NCBI RefSeq assembly: GCF_046719735.1
Contig: NZ_JAUTWQ010000003.1
Location: forward strand, 62,001-126,000
Source of the DNA: Halobacillus_B rhizosphaerae
GTDB lineage: Bacteria; Bacillota; Bacilli; Bacillales; Halobacillaceae
Length of the DNA stretch: 64,000 nt
Direction: 5' to 3'
Part shown: in pieces, positions 16,530 through 24,952 of the stretch
How the letters are laid out: the number at the start of each line of letters is the position of its first letter
Position numbering within the stretch: position 1 is the stretch's first letter
Made by a program: the position numbers and the translations under genes
The notes under the pieces: generated by a model
Seen by the model: the letters and a program-made list of their open reading frames with translations, nothing else
Database searches by the model: none
What the model was told of the DNA's origin: nothing

Positions 16530-16751
16530 TTATTCTTTATTATTTTCTTTCTTGGATTTCTCATATAATTCTTCAATCATTTGATCAAACATTTCTTCTG
16601 CAAACTTGCCACCCTGCATACCTGTTCCTTCGCAATCTGGGCAAGGATATCCAGTATCATTAATATGCGCTCTTTCTGTTCCACTGCCGTTACACCATTT
16701 ACAATTAGCAAATAATTTCTCTTGCTCTGCTGTTAATTTCATTTTTGACAT
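16530..16751 (-). CDS. DnaJ-type zinc-finger small protein
   Basis: 73 residues with two CxxCxGxG units, CKWCNGSG and CPDCEGTG, separated by 17 residues, as in the Cys-rich domain of DnaJ. The tail is an acidic helix. Such small CR-domain proteins may bind unfolded proteins or nucleic acid. A related pair is in 46080-46616. Confidence 0.78.
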   Translation of the reverse strand: MSKMKLTAEQEKLFANCKWCNGSGTERAHINDTGYPCPDCEGTGMQGGKFAEEMFDQMIEELYEKSKKENNKE

Positions 16752-16781
16752 TTTAAATCCTCCTTGTGTAAAAGAAACATT

Positions 16782-17003
16782 TTATTCATTAATCTTAATT
16801 CCCAATACCTTGCTTATCTGAATAAACATTGCATGTAATTCATTTGTATTAAGACTATTAGTTGCACAAACACCTTGTCTTTTCTTGAAATCTTCTATAA
16901 CTGTCAAATGAAAGTCAACTCCATTATCAGTTGCTAATTCCATTTTTTGATGAGATTCTTCTGTTTCTTTCATTAAAGAGAAGATAGTTTTTAATTCATT
17001 CAT
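16782..17003 (-). CDS. Hypothetical helical protein
   Basis: 73 residues, helical with a short beta hairpin; AGGAGG precedes the ATG. Function unknown. Confidence 0.7.
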   Translation of the reverse strand: MNELKTIFSLMKETEESHQKMELATDNGVDFHLTVIEDFKKRQGVCATNSLNTNELHAMFIQISKVLGIKINE

Positions 17004-17038
17004 TTTCTAACCTCCTAAATATGTATAAAACAAAGATT

Positions 17039-17503
17039 TTATTTATTTCTAATTAGTTTTTCATACTCATAGTATTCATAAATTTTTCCACTGTAGGTAC
17101 TTATGAGTTTTTCATAATCTTCCTTTAGTGCTGTAAATCCATTGTAAACATAGCATCTCTTCAAATCTTCCATGTCATTTGCTGTAGCAGGTATCAGATT
17201 TTGATGACCAATAATTTTTCTAGCGTTCTCATTTAAACCAGACCACCATTGACCATTACATTTAACGACTTCTCCGTTTTCTAGAGGGATTTCAAATTCT
17301 CTTCCTGCAAATGCTTTCCATTTACCAATCGGTTTTTCATAATATAAACAATCAAAGAATACACCTGTTTGATCTTTCCCTATAATCACATCATCAAATT
17401 TGCTGTATGTAAGTTTAATCTTATCTTTCATAACTAAAGCAACTCGACCATTGAATTTTACTAAAGCTAAAAGCTCCTGCATTTTAGAATCATCCTCACT
17501 CAT
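17039..17503 (-). CDS. Hypothetical protein
   Basis: 154 residues from MSEDDSKMQELLALVKFNGR, a start overlapping the previous stop by 8 bases. Beta-rich with FAGREFEIPLENGEVVKCNG and WWSGLNENARKI. Function unknown. Confidence 0.7.
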   Translation of the reverse strand: MSEDDSKMQELLALVKFNGRVALVMKDKIKLTYSKFDDVIIGKDQTGVFFDCLYYEKPIGKWKAFAGREFEIPLENGEVVKCNGQWWSGLNENARKIIGHQNLIPATANDMEDLKRCYVYNGFTALKEDYEKLISTYSGKIYEYYEYEKLIRNK

Positions 17504-17708
17504 ATTCTTCTGGGTTTTCATAATAATCATCGACTGAATTTTTAAATCCGTTCATTACATCTTCTTCTGTATCTTCACTATCATAGTGACCAGAAAGCAT
17601 TTCCCAATCAGTTTCGATCTCTGTGACAGTATAAAAAATCATATCCCATCCACCCAAACACTCTTCACGCTTTACTTCAATTTCAAAACCTCTATAGATT
17701 GTTTTCAT
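17496..17708 (-). CDS. Hypothetical acidic protein
   Basis: 70 residues, MKTIYRGFEIEVKREECLGG onward, with a very acidic C-terminus. Function unknown. Confidence 0.7.
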   Translation of the reverse strand: MKTIYRGFEIEVKREECLGGWDMIFYTVTEIETDWEMLSGHYDSEDTEEDVMNGFKNSVDDYYENPEEYE

Positions 17709-17952
17709 AATAAAAAACCCTACCTAATGATTCTAGATAATCTTCAAATTCACAAACATACATTGTTTTACATTCGTAATCTTCAATTTCACAAAAGTAA
17801 GCATAATCACCTTCAATTTCACAAAAGTAAGCATAATCACCTTTATAGTCCATATCTGGTGATACTCCGATAATTTTCAGAGTATCACCATTAGAATAAT
17901 CATGAAACTTATCACCGATCTTGAATTTTGGCTCAACAGTATATTTTGACAT
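17692..17952 (-). CDS. Hypothetical protein with an exact internal duplication
   Basis: 86 residues from MSKYTVEPKFKIGDKF, a start six bases after GGTG. GDYAYFCEIE occurs twice in a row because of a perfect 30-bp duplication. The N-terminus resembles small KOW/SH3-like phage proteins. Function unknown. Confidence 0.7.
   Translation of the reverse strand: MSKYTVEPKFKIGDKFHDYSNGDTLKIIGVSPDMDYKGDYAYFCEIEGDYAYFCEIEDYECKTMYVCEFEDYLESLGRVFYYENNL
17781..17840 (-). repeat. Perfect 30-bp tandem duplication inside a gene
   Basis: Bases 17781-17810 are repeated exactly at 17811-17840, keeping the frame. Identity at synonymous positions points to a recent slippage event. Confidence 0.92.
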
Positions 17953-17953
17953 T

Positions 17954-18298
17954 CTATTCACCTTCGATCTTTGTAGTAAATGTGATTTTCTTATGTTCTT
18001 TTATGAGTTTTTCATACTCACTTTCTTGATAATTTTCTTTCTTTGATATTTTTAGAAATTCCTTAACTCTCTCGATAATCAATTTCTCAACCTCTTTGCT
18101 ATCCAATTTCTTGAGTACATCTACACATCTCTTTTGAAATACACTATTGGAATAACATTCACCAAAAGTATTTACCAAATCTAAAGACCAACAGGTTTTG
18201 TAAAATAAAGATTTCTCAGTTTTAAATTTAATATCATAATACAGAAGGTCATACCAATCTGAATGTTTTAGAGTTGCTTTGATCTTAATTTCCATCAT
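17954..18298 (-). CDS. Hypothetical protein
   Basis: 114 residues: beta-rich first half (LKHSDWYDLLYYDIKFKTEK), helical second half rich in Lys and Glu. Its last codon overlaps the downstream gene region by one base with the upstream gene. Function unknown. Confidence 0.72.
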   Translation of the reverse strand: MMEIKIKATLKHSDWYDLLYYDIKFKTEKSLFYKTCWSLDLVNTFGECYSNSVFQKRCVDVLKKLDSKEVEKLIIERVKEFLKISKKENYQESEYEKLIKEHKKITFTTKIEGE

Positions 18299-18711
18299 TA
18301 TTCACCTTTTAACAGTGATTCAATTTCGTCAATTTCAAGCTCAACCTTTTTGCCATCAGATAATAATTCAGAAAGTTTTGTTTCCATTGCTTTCATTTTT
18401 TTAATTTCATCTTTCTTATAAAGAATGTCTAATTTTGAAGTGATATCAGTGATCCATTCATCAAGTTTGTAGCCACTGTATTCAACTTCATTTTCCATTT
18501 TTAAGAATTTTGAAGATAGAAAATATGTATGTAGTTTAATAAGTAAATGTTGTAGTTTTTCTTTATCTAAAGCATTTAAATTGAATCTTACTCCATCTAG
18601 TTCTAAGCTACAGTTTGTCACTGGTGAAAATCGTGTTAGTATACCAATATTCTTTTTCTTTTCTGCAATTTGCTTCTTTAATAATAAAATTCTTTCATCA
18701 TTATTAGCCAT
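18298..18711 (-). CDS. Coiled-coil hypothetical protein
   Basis: 137 residues from MANNDERILLLKKQIAEKKK. Mostly helical, ending ELEIDEIESLLKGE. Starts 8 bases inside the previous gene. Function unknown. Confidence 0.7.
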   Translation of the reverse strand: MANNDERILLLKKQIAEKKKNIGILTRFSPVTNCSLELDGVRFNLNALDKEKLQHLLIKLHTYFLSSKFLKMENEVEYSGYKLDEWITDITSKLDILYKKDEIKKMKAMETKLSELLSDGKKVELEIDEIESLLKGE

Positions 18712-19753
18712 TATTTTTACCATCCTTATATAATTTTCCATTTTCTAAATAAACATTTTTATACGTTGGTTTATAAGCATTGAACAAATCTTCTAGAGTT
18801 CCTTGATAAGTTTCATCTCTGCTACCCCAACGGCTATTGTCTTTAATTCTTTTGGTGACAGTATACAGACCATCATTATTTCTACTTTCCCTAAAGTCAA
18901 TGGAATCTTTTTGTTGATCATAACAGCAAATCCGCCAATTGTTCTCAAGACCTGCTCTAATCTCTTCTAATGTATAAGGAAGGTATTTATCTTTACTATG
19001 GTCAATTGGGGAATAGCTTGAGTTACATTCCATTTTATCGAAGAGTTCTGCATAATTTTCTACACATTCCTCTGAAACAACAGAGATTAGTTTTCTTGTA
19101 ACTGCTTTCATGATTCTGAATCCGCTATAACAATTGTCAGTGTAGAAGTAGAATGATTTACCTTTTTTCTTTTCTGCTTTCTCATGTCTCCAACTATAAT
19201 TATATTCATCAAACTTACCCATGAATATTAATTCTTCATTATCTTTAGTTAAATATGTAGCACCTATTTTTAAATCTTTAGCTTTGATAAACTCATTGGC
19301 ATGAACAATAGCATTATATTCAGTCATAGCTTTATAGTCTGGTGAATCAACTGGCACTAAAACTAAATCTGTACCATCCCAAGCATAGACAAAATCACCT
19401 TCAAGACCTTTACCTTTAATTGAGTTAGTATTTTCTAGTATGTATAAGAGATTTGGTACACTAATTTCAAACTCGAATCCTCTTGGATCATAGACACGTA
19501 CATAAGTTTGTCGGTGATTCCAACCAGTATCATACCCACCTGCTTTTTTATTTAAGACAAATCCAGAAGTAGGTTCATTGTCAAAGATTTCATTATCAAT
19601 TTTGCTATCTCTCCAACCATTCCAAGAAGCTTCTTTGCGTAATTTTCCTTTTTCATCGAAATAAATTATATAAGCAAGCTTTCCAGTGTATGTATCATTG
19701 CGATTAACAAATCCAACATTAATCTGTTTGGGCATAAAAATATTAGTTTTCAT
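18704..19753 (-). CDS. Large phage hypothetical protein
   Basis: 349 residues from MKTNIFMPKQINVGFVNRND. Beta-rich with many Tyr and Trp, for example EASWNGWRDSKI and GGYDTGWNHRQTYVRVYDPR. Similar long early proteins occur in several large Bacillus phages, but I cannot name a domain. Function unknown. Confidence 0.75.
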   Translation of the reverse strand: MKTNIFMPKQINVGFVNRNDTYTGKLAYIIYFDEKGKLRKEASWNGWRDSKIDNEIFDNEPTSGFVLNKKAGGYDTGWNHRQTYVRVYDPRGFEFEISVPNLLYILENTNSIKGKGLEGDFVYAWDGTDLVLVPVDSPDYKAMTEYNAIVHANEFIKAKDLKIGATYLTKDNEELIFMGKFDEYNYSWRHEKAEKKKGKSFYFYTDNCYSGFRIMKAVTRKLISVVSEECVENYAELFDKMECNSSYSPIDHSKDKYLPYTLEEIRAGLENNWRICCYDQQKDSIDFRESRNNDGLYTVTKRIKDNSRWGSRDETYQGTLEDLFNAYKPTYKNVYLENGKLYKDGKNNG

Positions 19754-20099
19754 AATCAAACTCCTTAAAATCAAAGTGAGTTTCTTCTAATTTAAATATT
19801 TTACCTTTATATTCAAGTACAGTAGCTACAAAAACATCAACAAATTCTACAACTTTATATCCATCTTCAAAACTAATATTAAATTGATTCTCAACACCAT
19901 ATGGATAGATTGATGAATGTAAGCCTTCAAATTCAAATGGGCATCTAGCTTCCACTTTTAGCATAAACTCTGCTTCACTGTATTTATTTCTATCATCTTC
20001 ACTATCATGTAAATATTCACACAAAACATTCATTTTCTTATATGTTCCATCTTTTACATGTCGGTAAGTAAGCAATGTTTTTACTGTTGGAATAACCAT
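19743..20099 (-). CDS. Hypothetical protein
   Basis: 118 residues from MVIPTVKTLLTYRHVKDGTY, nine bases after GAGGTG. Acidic, beta-rich C-terminus. Function unknown. Confidence 0.72.
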   Translation of the reverse strand: MVIPTVKTLLTYRHVKDGTYKKMNVLCEYLHDSEDDRNKYSEAEFMLKVEARCPFEFEGLHSSIYPYGVENQFNISFEDGYKVVEFVDVFVATVLEYKGKIFKLEETHFDFKEFDYEN

Positions 20100-20103
20100 G
20101 ATT

Positions 20104-20334
20104 TCATTCACCTCTCATGACAATTTTGAACTTTTCTTTTAGTGTTAATGAATCATCAATTAAATATGGAATTGGTTGAATCATTGTCTTGGCATATTCT
20201 GAATCCTTTTCATCTTCAAGTAATTGATTGAAAAACTCTGTAGTCATCTTAACTACTTTTACACGTTTCCCCTGCTTTGCTTCTGCCGTCAAAATTAAAG
20301 AGTATAAACTGTCTAATTGATTAAATTTTTCCAT
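20104..20334 (-). CDS. Hypothetical protein
   Basis: 76 residues, helical at both ends with VKVVKMTTEFFNQLLEDEKD. Function unknown. Confidence 0.7.
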   Translation of the reverse strand: MEKFNQLDSLYSLILTAEAKQGKRVKVVKMTTEFFNQLLEDEKDSEYAKTMIQPIPYLIDDSLTLKEKFKIVMRGE

Positions 20335-20348
20335 TGTTAATCTCTCCT

Positions 20349-20876
20349 TTATTTTAAATCAATATTGTATCCTTCTTTTACAGTTCCTTGAGGAACATAG
20401 ATATATTTCTTAGTACCAGTAAAAAACATAAATTTAAGAAAATTATTTTCAAATCCCTCTTCAATCTCTTCAATTCTAGGTTTTGAATTATCATCTATGT
20501 ATCTAACCACATAGCTACTTGCATTAATTGAATCAATTTTATAACCACCATCTTTTTTAATCGCATAGTTATATTGAAGTTCTCCATCTATATAACCACT
20601 ACCTAAGAAGAACTCACCATGAACCCCTTGACCATCTTGTAATGCCACTATATTAATAGTTGATGAAACTTTGTGATAACGTTCTCCATTTTCAAAAATA
20701 TGATTGAGGAATATCATTGCAGGAAAGAGTACAAGCAAAAATCCTAGAATGCAACCTGCAAACATTCCTACTCCTATAAACTTTTCGCCAAGACTATGTT
20801 CTGTTATTAAAGAGACTATAAATACTACAGTCAACGTTAATACCAGTGCAATGAAAACATAAATAATCGAACCCAT
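20349..20876 (-). CDS. Two-span membrane protein with external domain
   Basis: 175 residues. Hydrophobic segments lie at about 4-24 and 34-56, followed by a beta-rich domain with a DUF4178-like feel (GYIDGELQYNYAIKKDGGYK). It probably sits in the host membrane. Function unknown. Confidence 0.75.
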   Translation of the reverse strand: MGSIIYVFIALVLTLTVVFIVSLITEHSLGEKFIGVGMFAGCILGFLLVLFPAMIFLNHIFENGERYHKVSSTINIVALQDGQGVHGEFFLGSGYIDGELQYNYAIKKDGGYKIDSINASSYVVRYIDDNSKPRIEEIEEGFENNFLKFMFFTGTKKYIYVPQGTVKEGYNIDLK

Positions 20877-20905
20877 TTTAATCTCCTTTTTATAAAAGTG
20901 TAATT

Positions 20906-21328
20906 TTATTCGCTATCATTAAGAATTATTTCTCCATCTTCTCCGATAAATGCTCTACCATAATCCCAAGACAGCAACTTTGCATTACCATGACCGCCTC
21001 TAACAGTCACAATTTCTCTACCTTCATATGTAGCATAATGATCTTTTTTTAAACAAATTCTTGCAGGTTCTTTTGCTTCAAATTTTTCAAATTCTTTATC
21101 TAAGTCAGTGACTTTTCCATCTATTTCATCTTGAGTGACCACAATTTTATGACCATCTATATCAAATATGTATCTGTCATTAATTTTAATGTAATCTTTT
21201 TCTTTTGATTGTTTTGAGATTATTTTATTATTTAAATACTTACAAATTAAAAGAAACATTGCCCAACTTACAACAATACCAAACATAAGTATAAGTAAAG
21301 CCATAGATATCATATCACTCTTTATCAT
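20906..21328 (-). CDS. Membrane-anchored hypothetical protein
   Basis: 140 residues from ATG 21326-21328 (GGTG six bases upstream); ATG 21311-21313 is an alternative. One span near residues 5-28, then a soluble region ending in YGRAFIGEDGEIILNDSE. Function unknown. Confidence 0.68.
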   Translation of the reverse strand: MIKSDMISMALLILMFGIVVSWAMFLLICKYLNNKIISKQSKEKDYIKINDRYIFDIDGHKIVVTQDEIDGKVTDLDKEFEKFEAKEPARICLKKDHYATYEGREIVTVRGGHGNAKLLSWDYGRAFIGEDGEIILNDSE

Positions 21329-21485
21329 TTGATTCACCATTTTCATTACCACTAATTTCAAATGATAATGTTGCAGGAAAAATCAAACAAAGCAATGGAA
21401 ATAGACTTCCTGTTGTGATTATTGCGACACTAATAGCTATAGAAGTAGCTATCCAAGTAATTGCATAAGCAGTTGTAGCTTTCAT
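21315..21485 (-). CDS. 56-residue two-span membrane protein
   Basis: ATG 21483-21485 after AAGGATGAAC. Almost wholly hydrophobic (WIATSIAISVAIITTG, then SLFPLLCLIF) with an acidic tail. Overlaps 20906-21328. Function unknown. Confidence 0.62.
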   Translation of the reverse strand: MKATTAYAITWIATSIAISVAIITTGSLFPLLCLIFPATLSFEISGNENGESNDKE

Positions 21486-21526
21486 AAATAGTTCATCCTT
21501 TCATAAAACATTGCTTTTATCCAAAA

Positions 21527-21736
21527 TTATTTCAGCACTTCAAGCATATATGCTACGAATTTTATAATTAAATGAATTACAAAACACACTAATACGACAA
21601 CAAATATGCATCCTAAAACAGAAAACAATAAAGCAAACCCGAATGCAACCCCTTCCATTAGAGAAAATACTAAAAACAAAGCTAAAGAGAAGAATACTAT
21701 CAAGAATAACCATTGTTTCCAATTTAAATCTTCCAT
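21527..21736 (-). CDS. 69-residue two-span membrane protein
   Basis: Start MEDLNWKQWLFLIVFFSLAL is nine bases after AGAGGTG. Two membrane helices fill most of the protein. With 20349, 20906 and 21315 it forms a cluster of four small membrane genes. Confidence 0.7.
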   Translation of the reverse strand: MEDLNWKQWLFLIVFFSLALFLVFSLMEGVAFGFALLFSVLGCIFVVVLVCFVIHLIIKFVAYMLEVLK

Positions 21737-21768
21737 GTTAATCACCTCTGTATAAAATATATTTTTTA

Positions 21769-22008
21769 TCAATCTTCTTTTATAACTTCAATCTCATATC
21801 CCTTAATAGATACTTCCTCTATCTCCACACATCTATCTGGTATATTAAATCCACCATTTCCAATTTGATTTAATGCATCTCCAAATAACTCTGTGGCTTC
21901 TTCTTTACTTGAAGCAGGGATAAATTGAGTAAAAGTTGATGGCTCTAATCTATTTTCCGTTGGGTGAGTTATATTCCATACATGACAGATGAATAATTTT
22001 AATTTCAT
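21769..22008 (-). CDS. Hypothetical protein
   Basis: 79 residues, ATG after GGAGGTAATGAC. Contains SSKEEATELFGDALNQIG, a strand-helix unit. Function unknown. Confidence 0.7.
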   Translation of the reverse strand: MKLKLFICHVWNITHPTENRLEPSTFTQFIPASSKEEATELFGDALNQIGNGGFNIPDRCVEIEEVSIKGYEIEVIKED

Positions 22009-22029
22009 GTCATTACCTCCAATGGTTTA

Positions 22030-22239
22030 TCAATCTTCTCCGAAACTACGAGTTTTATATGTTACTTTAAAACTCTCTATTTTAGAAGTTGCAACATATA
22101 ATCCTGCAATTCCGAAAAAATTATTCTTCTTCATGGTTTCGCAAAGAAAATCTTCAAATTCTTTTTTATTCAAATCACTTTTGTATTCATCTTTGTAAGT
22201 ATTATCACTTGTAGCTATTTGTAGTTTATATGTTTTCAT
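22030..22239 (-). CDS. Hypothetical protein
   Basis: 69 residues, beta-alpha-beta with KKNNFFGIAGLYVATSKIES. Function unknown. Confidence 0.7.
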   Translation of the reverse strand: MKTYKLQIATSDNTYKDEYKSDLNKKEFEDFLCETMKKNNFFGIAGLYVATSKIESFKVTYKTRSFGED

Positions 22240-22252
22240 GTTATCGCTCCTT

Positions 22253-22456
22253 TCAATCTTGGAAATATCGCCTTACATCTTCTTTTAGTGAATATAGCCT
22301 TGCGATCTTGCTATCCACCAAGTCATTCCATTCTTGAAATTCTCTTTGACACACTTCACCTTCATTTTGTACGATACCTCTTAGATGTTGAATATCTGTT
22401 CCAAGCTGTACAATTTCATCAAACAATTCTCTTCTGCTTTTATGCTGTCTAGGCAT
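22253..22456 (-). CDS. Hypothetical coiled-coil protein
   Basis: 67 residues, helical (RRELFDEIVQLGTDIQHLRG). It directly follows the HNH gene. Function unknown. Confidence 0.7.
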   Translation of the reverse strand: MPRQHKSRRELFDEIVQLGTDIQHLRGIVQNEGEVCQREFQEWNDLVDSKIARLYSLKEDVRRYFQD

Positions 22457-22459
22457 TTG

Positions 22460-23110
22460 TTAATCCTCCTTTCTAATTGGATTAATAATAAATTCTAAGT
22501 AATCAATATTGATCCATGTTAATATTTTTTCATATCTCTCCAAAGAGAAATTGAGGTTATCACTAGCATACCAATCATCAAGTTCATGTTTCCATTTACT
22601 GCTATTACAAGATTTACATGCAGGAACATTGTTAGATAGATCATTTTCTCCATCATGAATTACATGCTCCTTGTGTAGAGATTGATTGTAAATCTTGACT
22701 GAATCATTTTGAGAAATTCCACAATAAGCACATTTGTACTTAAAATATTTTAAACAATTCTCCCATTCAACATCTGTAATCTCATGTTTTTTGTTCTCAG
22801 TGCGTTTTTTTCGATATTCTTTAATTTTGTCTTTATTCTTCATCTGCCACGCTTTGTATTGCCCATTTTTTCTGTATTCTTTTCCATATGTATAAAAATG
22901 TTGTCTTCCCTTTTCAGACACATTATACTTATGAAGTGATTCTTTTCTCTTGTTGGGATTATCTTTTTGCCATTTAGCACTCTTATATTTTGTACAATTC
23001 TTACAGTAAGGAAAGTAATAAATATATTCACCTTTTTTAACGGACTTGGCTTTCTTTTTATAAAATTCACTATAGCTTTTAACTTTATTGCATATATTAC
23101 ATTTTTTCAT
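22460..23110 (-). CDS. HNH homing-type endonuclease
   Basis: 216 residues. An N-terminal zinc finger (CNICNKVKSYSEF with CKNC) and a basic linker lead to an HNH core: CAYCG, LHKEHVIHDGENDLSNNVP, then ACKSCNSSKW. Zinc-finger-plus-HNH proteins are free-standing mobile endonucleases common in phages. They cut a DNA target and spread by homing. No intron is evident nearby. Confidence 0.88.
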   Translation of the reverse strand: MKKCNICNKVKSYSEFYKKKAKSVKKGEYIYYFPYCKNCTKYKSAKWQKDNPNKRKESLHKYNVSEKGRQHFYTYGKEYRKNGQYKAWQMKNKDKIKEYRKKRTENKKHEITDVEWENCLKYFKYKCAYCGISQNDSVKIYNQSLHKEHVIHDGENDLSNNVPACKSCNSSKWKHELDDWYASDNLNFSLERYEKILTWINIDYLEFIINPIRKED

Positions 23111-23316
23111 TGCCTCAATCTTTCATCTACTTCTCTAAATCTAGGAATTTCTTCATCGTTTTCCACTCTAACTAATTCATGAAATACCTCTGTTGGTCTA
23201 ACCCAAACCATTCCATTTTCAACACTCATATAGATTGTCACTTCTTCTAAAGATGGTTCATACCAACCTTCGAATAAAACACGATACAATCCACCTTTAT
23301 AATGTTTGTAAAGCAT
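23107..23316 (-). CDS. DUF1653-like small protein
   Basis: 69 residues. HYKGGLYRVLFEGWYEPSLE, EVTIYMSVENGMVWVRPTE and VFHELVRV follow the DUF1653 pattern (HKGGxYxV, then VxYxxxxxGxxWVRPxxxF). The function of that family is unknown. It overlaps the HNH gene by 4 bases. Confidence 0.78.
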   Translation of the reverse strand: MLYKHYKGGLYRVLFEGWYEPSLEEVTIYMSVENGMVWVRPTEVFHELVRVENDEEIPRFREVDERLRQ

Positions 23317-23624
23317 TAGTTACTATCTCCCTTTTTCTTCGCAATTGACAAATTTAAGTCCTTTACAAAATAATTACCATCATAAGAAACATTTACTATA
23401 TTTTCCTTTTTTACTGCACGATATGTCTGACTTGCAACTTCCAGTTCAATACGCTGATTATCCTTTTCTACAATTATGTAATAATCAAAATCGTCATAAC
23501 ATCTAATACAGTCAATCTTTTTCTTGATTTTATCTTTAATTACAGCATTTTCGATTGTGCTAGTTGATTCACAGCCAGTAAAAAATAATATGGATGAGAG
23601 ACAAATCAATAGTAGTAGTCTCAT
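23316..23624 (-). CDS. Small lipoprotein
   Basis: 102 residues. MRLLLLICLSSILFFTGC is a lipoprotein signal peptide with lipobox FTGC (Cys18). The mature part is small and beta-rich. Second of three lipoproteins in the window. Function unknown. Confidence 0.75.
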   Translation of the reverse strand: MRLLLLICLSSILFFTGCESTSTIENAVIKDKIKKKIDCIRCYDDFDYYIIVEKDNQRIELEVASQTYRAVKKENIVNVSYDGNYFVKDLNLSIAKKKGDSN

Positions 23625-23633
23625 TTTAACCTC

Positions 23634-24056
23634 CTAAACAGCATAATTAATTTTTGCTTTTGGCAATTTTAAAGCCCATCTATATAGTTTAAGATTAATC
23701 TGTACCAGTTCTTCAAATCCTTCTATGCCAGTTAAATTTCTATTAAAATTATCTATATAAAATGTAGTTTCAGATCGAAAGTGAAATCCTTCTGGGCAGG
23801 ACTTAGGTGGAACTTCAAAGTATAGATATGTACCAATCATTCCTTGGTTTAAGTGACCACTGCAACAATATTTAGTCGTATATCCTTTCTTATTCAATTC
23901 AATAATTGTTGGAAGGATTAATTCGTCAACTTCAACTACACTTCCATTACATTTAGGAGAAGGACAATAAGATACTACATAACCTTGGTTTATAACTTGT
24001 AGCTGATATTCTTCAAATTCTCCATAACATTTAGTACACATGTGATGCATTGGCAT
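23634..24056 (-). CDS. Zinc-binding hypothetical protein
   Basis: 140 residues with CTKCYGEFEEYQLQ, CPSPKCNG and YCCSGHLNQG. The last resembles a Cys/His cluster of phage proteins that act on unknown substrates. Function unknown. Confidence 0.75.
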   Translation of the reverse strand: MPMHHMCTKCYGEFEEYQLQVINQGYVVSYCPSPKCNGSVVEVDELILPTIIELNKKGYTTKYCCSGHLNQGMIGTYLYFEVPPKSCPEGFHFRSETTFYIDNFNRNLTGIEGFEELVQINLKLYRWALKLPKAKINYAV

Positions 24057-24064
24057 TCATCCTT

Positions 24065-24093
24065 TATATGTGATTATTTATTGCACTTATAGT
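24065..24093 (-). promoter_or_regulatory. RBS-proximal operator box
   Basis: Minus strand AAGTGCAATAAATAATCACATA just before AAGGATG of gene 23634-24056. No good -35. Confidence 0.5.
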
Positions 24094-24350
24094 TCCCGGC
24101 TAAATTCATCCTGCAAAAGACTACTAAGATCAAAGTTTGATACCAGATTACCTTCAATAGTCTCAATTACAACATTCTCTGAATCATTCAACATGTGTGT
24201 CACGAAGTTAGCACTAATAAAATCTCCAAATGTTAGTTCATGACGGTCTTTCTTTTTGTAATAAATTCCACCAGATACCTCTTTAAAATAAGCATTTGAC
24301 ATTGCTAATACCTTTAAATTCATTGTGTGAGTTTCGTATGTATATAACAT
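24087..24350 (-). CDS. Hypothetical protein
   Basis: 87 residues, MLYTYETHTMNLKVLAMSNA onward; mixed fold with an acidic tail. First gene leftward from the divergent region at 24390-24480. Function unknown. Confidence 0.72.
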   Translation of the reverse strand: MLYTYETHTMNLKVLAMSNAYFKEVSGGIYYKKKDRHELTFGDFISANFVTHMLNDSENVVIETIEGNLVSNFDLSSLLQDEFSREL

Positions 24351-24389
24351 TTTATTTCTCCTTTTGGGTTTACCCCGGTTATTAATTTT

Positions 24390-24418
24390 ATATTATCATT
24401 ATTTGTTGTATCTGTCAA
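24390..24418 (-). promoter_or_regulatory. Operator-containing promoter in divergent region
   Basis: TTGACA, 17 bases with ATACAACAAATAAT, TAATAT. It drives 24350 leftward. Confidence 0.82.
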
Positions 24419-24425
24419 TAAGACT

Positions 24426-24454
24426 TTTTTGTAGGATTATGTTAAAATTATAAT
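24426..24454 (+). promoter_or_regulatory. Plus-strand promoter of the lone forward gene
   Basis: TATAAT at 24449-24454 with TTTTTG 17 bases upstream, ending about 28 bases before the TTG start. The phage-wide box is absent, so control may differ from the leftward genes. Confidence 0.5.
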
Positions 24455-24481
24455 TATTATTTTGTATTAGGAGTGATCATA

Positions 24482-24940
24482 TTGTCGTTTAATGAGAGAG
24501 AAGCCCTACAAACAATGTTATCGTTTGCCAATGACCAGATGAAAGAAGCTAAAGAAATGTATTTTGAAGTGCTTACTAAAATTAGAGAAGTAGATGAGCG
24601 TGATTTATATAATGAAGATGACAATTCCAGTAATGAAGATTTAAAAGAACTGAAAGATGAAAATAAGAAGTTAAGGCAAGAAATTGAAAAGTTAAAGAAG
24701 GATAAACCAAAGAATAAGGTTCAATATGATATGAATGAAGTAGCTGATCATGTGCGAACCTTCATTGAAACACATGATGAAGATGATGTATCCTCTAAAG
24801 AAATTAGAGATTATTTAGCAGAACTTGATTTTACTTGGGCTAATTTTAGCATTGCAATGGGACAAATTATGAATCATGATAAAGGAATTGTAAAAGCAGG
24901 AAGAGGACTTTATGCTGTCAAAGGTGAATCAGAAGGGTAA
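24482..24940 (+). CDS. Coiled-coil protein with winged-helix-like C-terminus
   Basis: The only convincing plus-strand protein gene. The TTG at 24482-24484 is eight bases after AGGAG; GTG 24473 is too close to it. Residues 25-75 are a charged coiled coil (DLKELKDENKKLRQEIEKLK). Residues 85-150 form helices plus a hairpin (GIVKAGRGLYAVKGE) that look like a winged helix. A DNA-binding regulator is plausible, given its divergent position; unproven. Confidence 0.8.
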   Translation: MSFNEREALQTMLSFANDQMKEAKEMYFEVLTKIREVDERDLYNEDDNSSNEDLKELKDENKKLRQEIEKLKKDKPKNKVQYDMNEVADHVRTFIETHDEDDVSSKEIRDYLAELDFTWANFSIAMGQIMNHDKGIVKAGRGLYAVKGESEG

Positions 24941-24952
24941 TAATACCCTTCT
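24931..24952. terminator. Shared hairpin between convergent genes
   Basis: AGAAGGGTA pairs with TACCCTTCT around ATAA. It contains the stop of the plus gene and abuts the stop of the macro-domain gene. The U-tract is poor on both sides. Confidence 0.55.
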
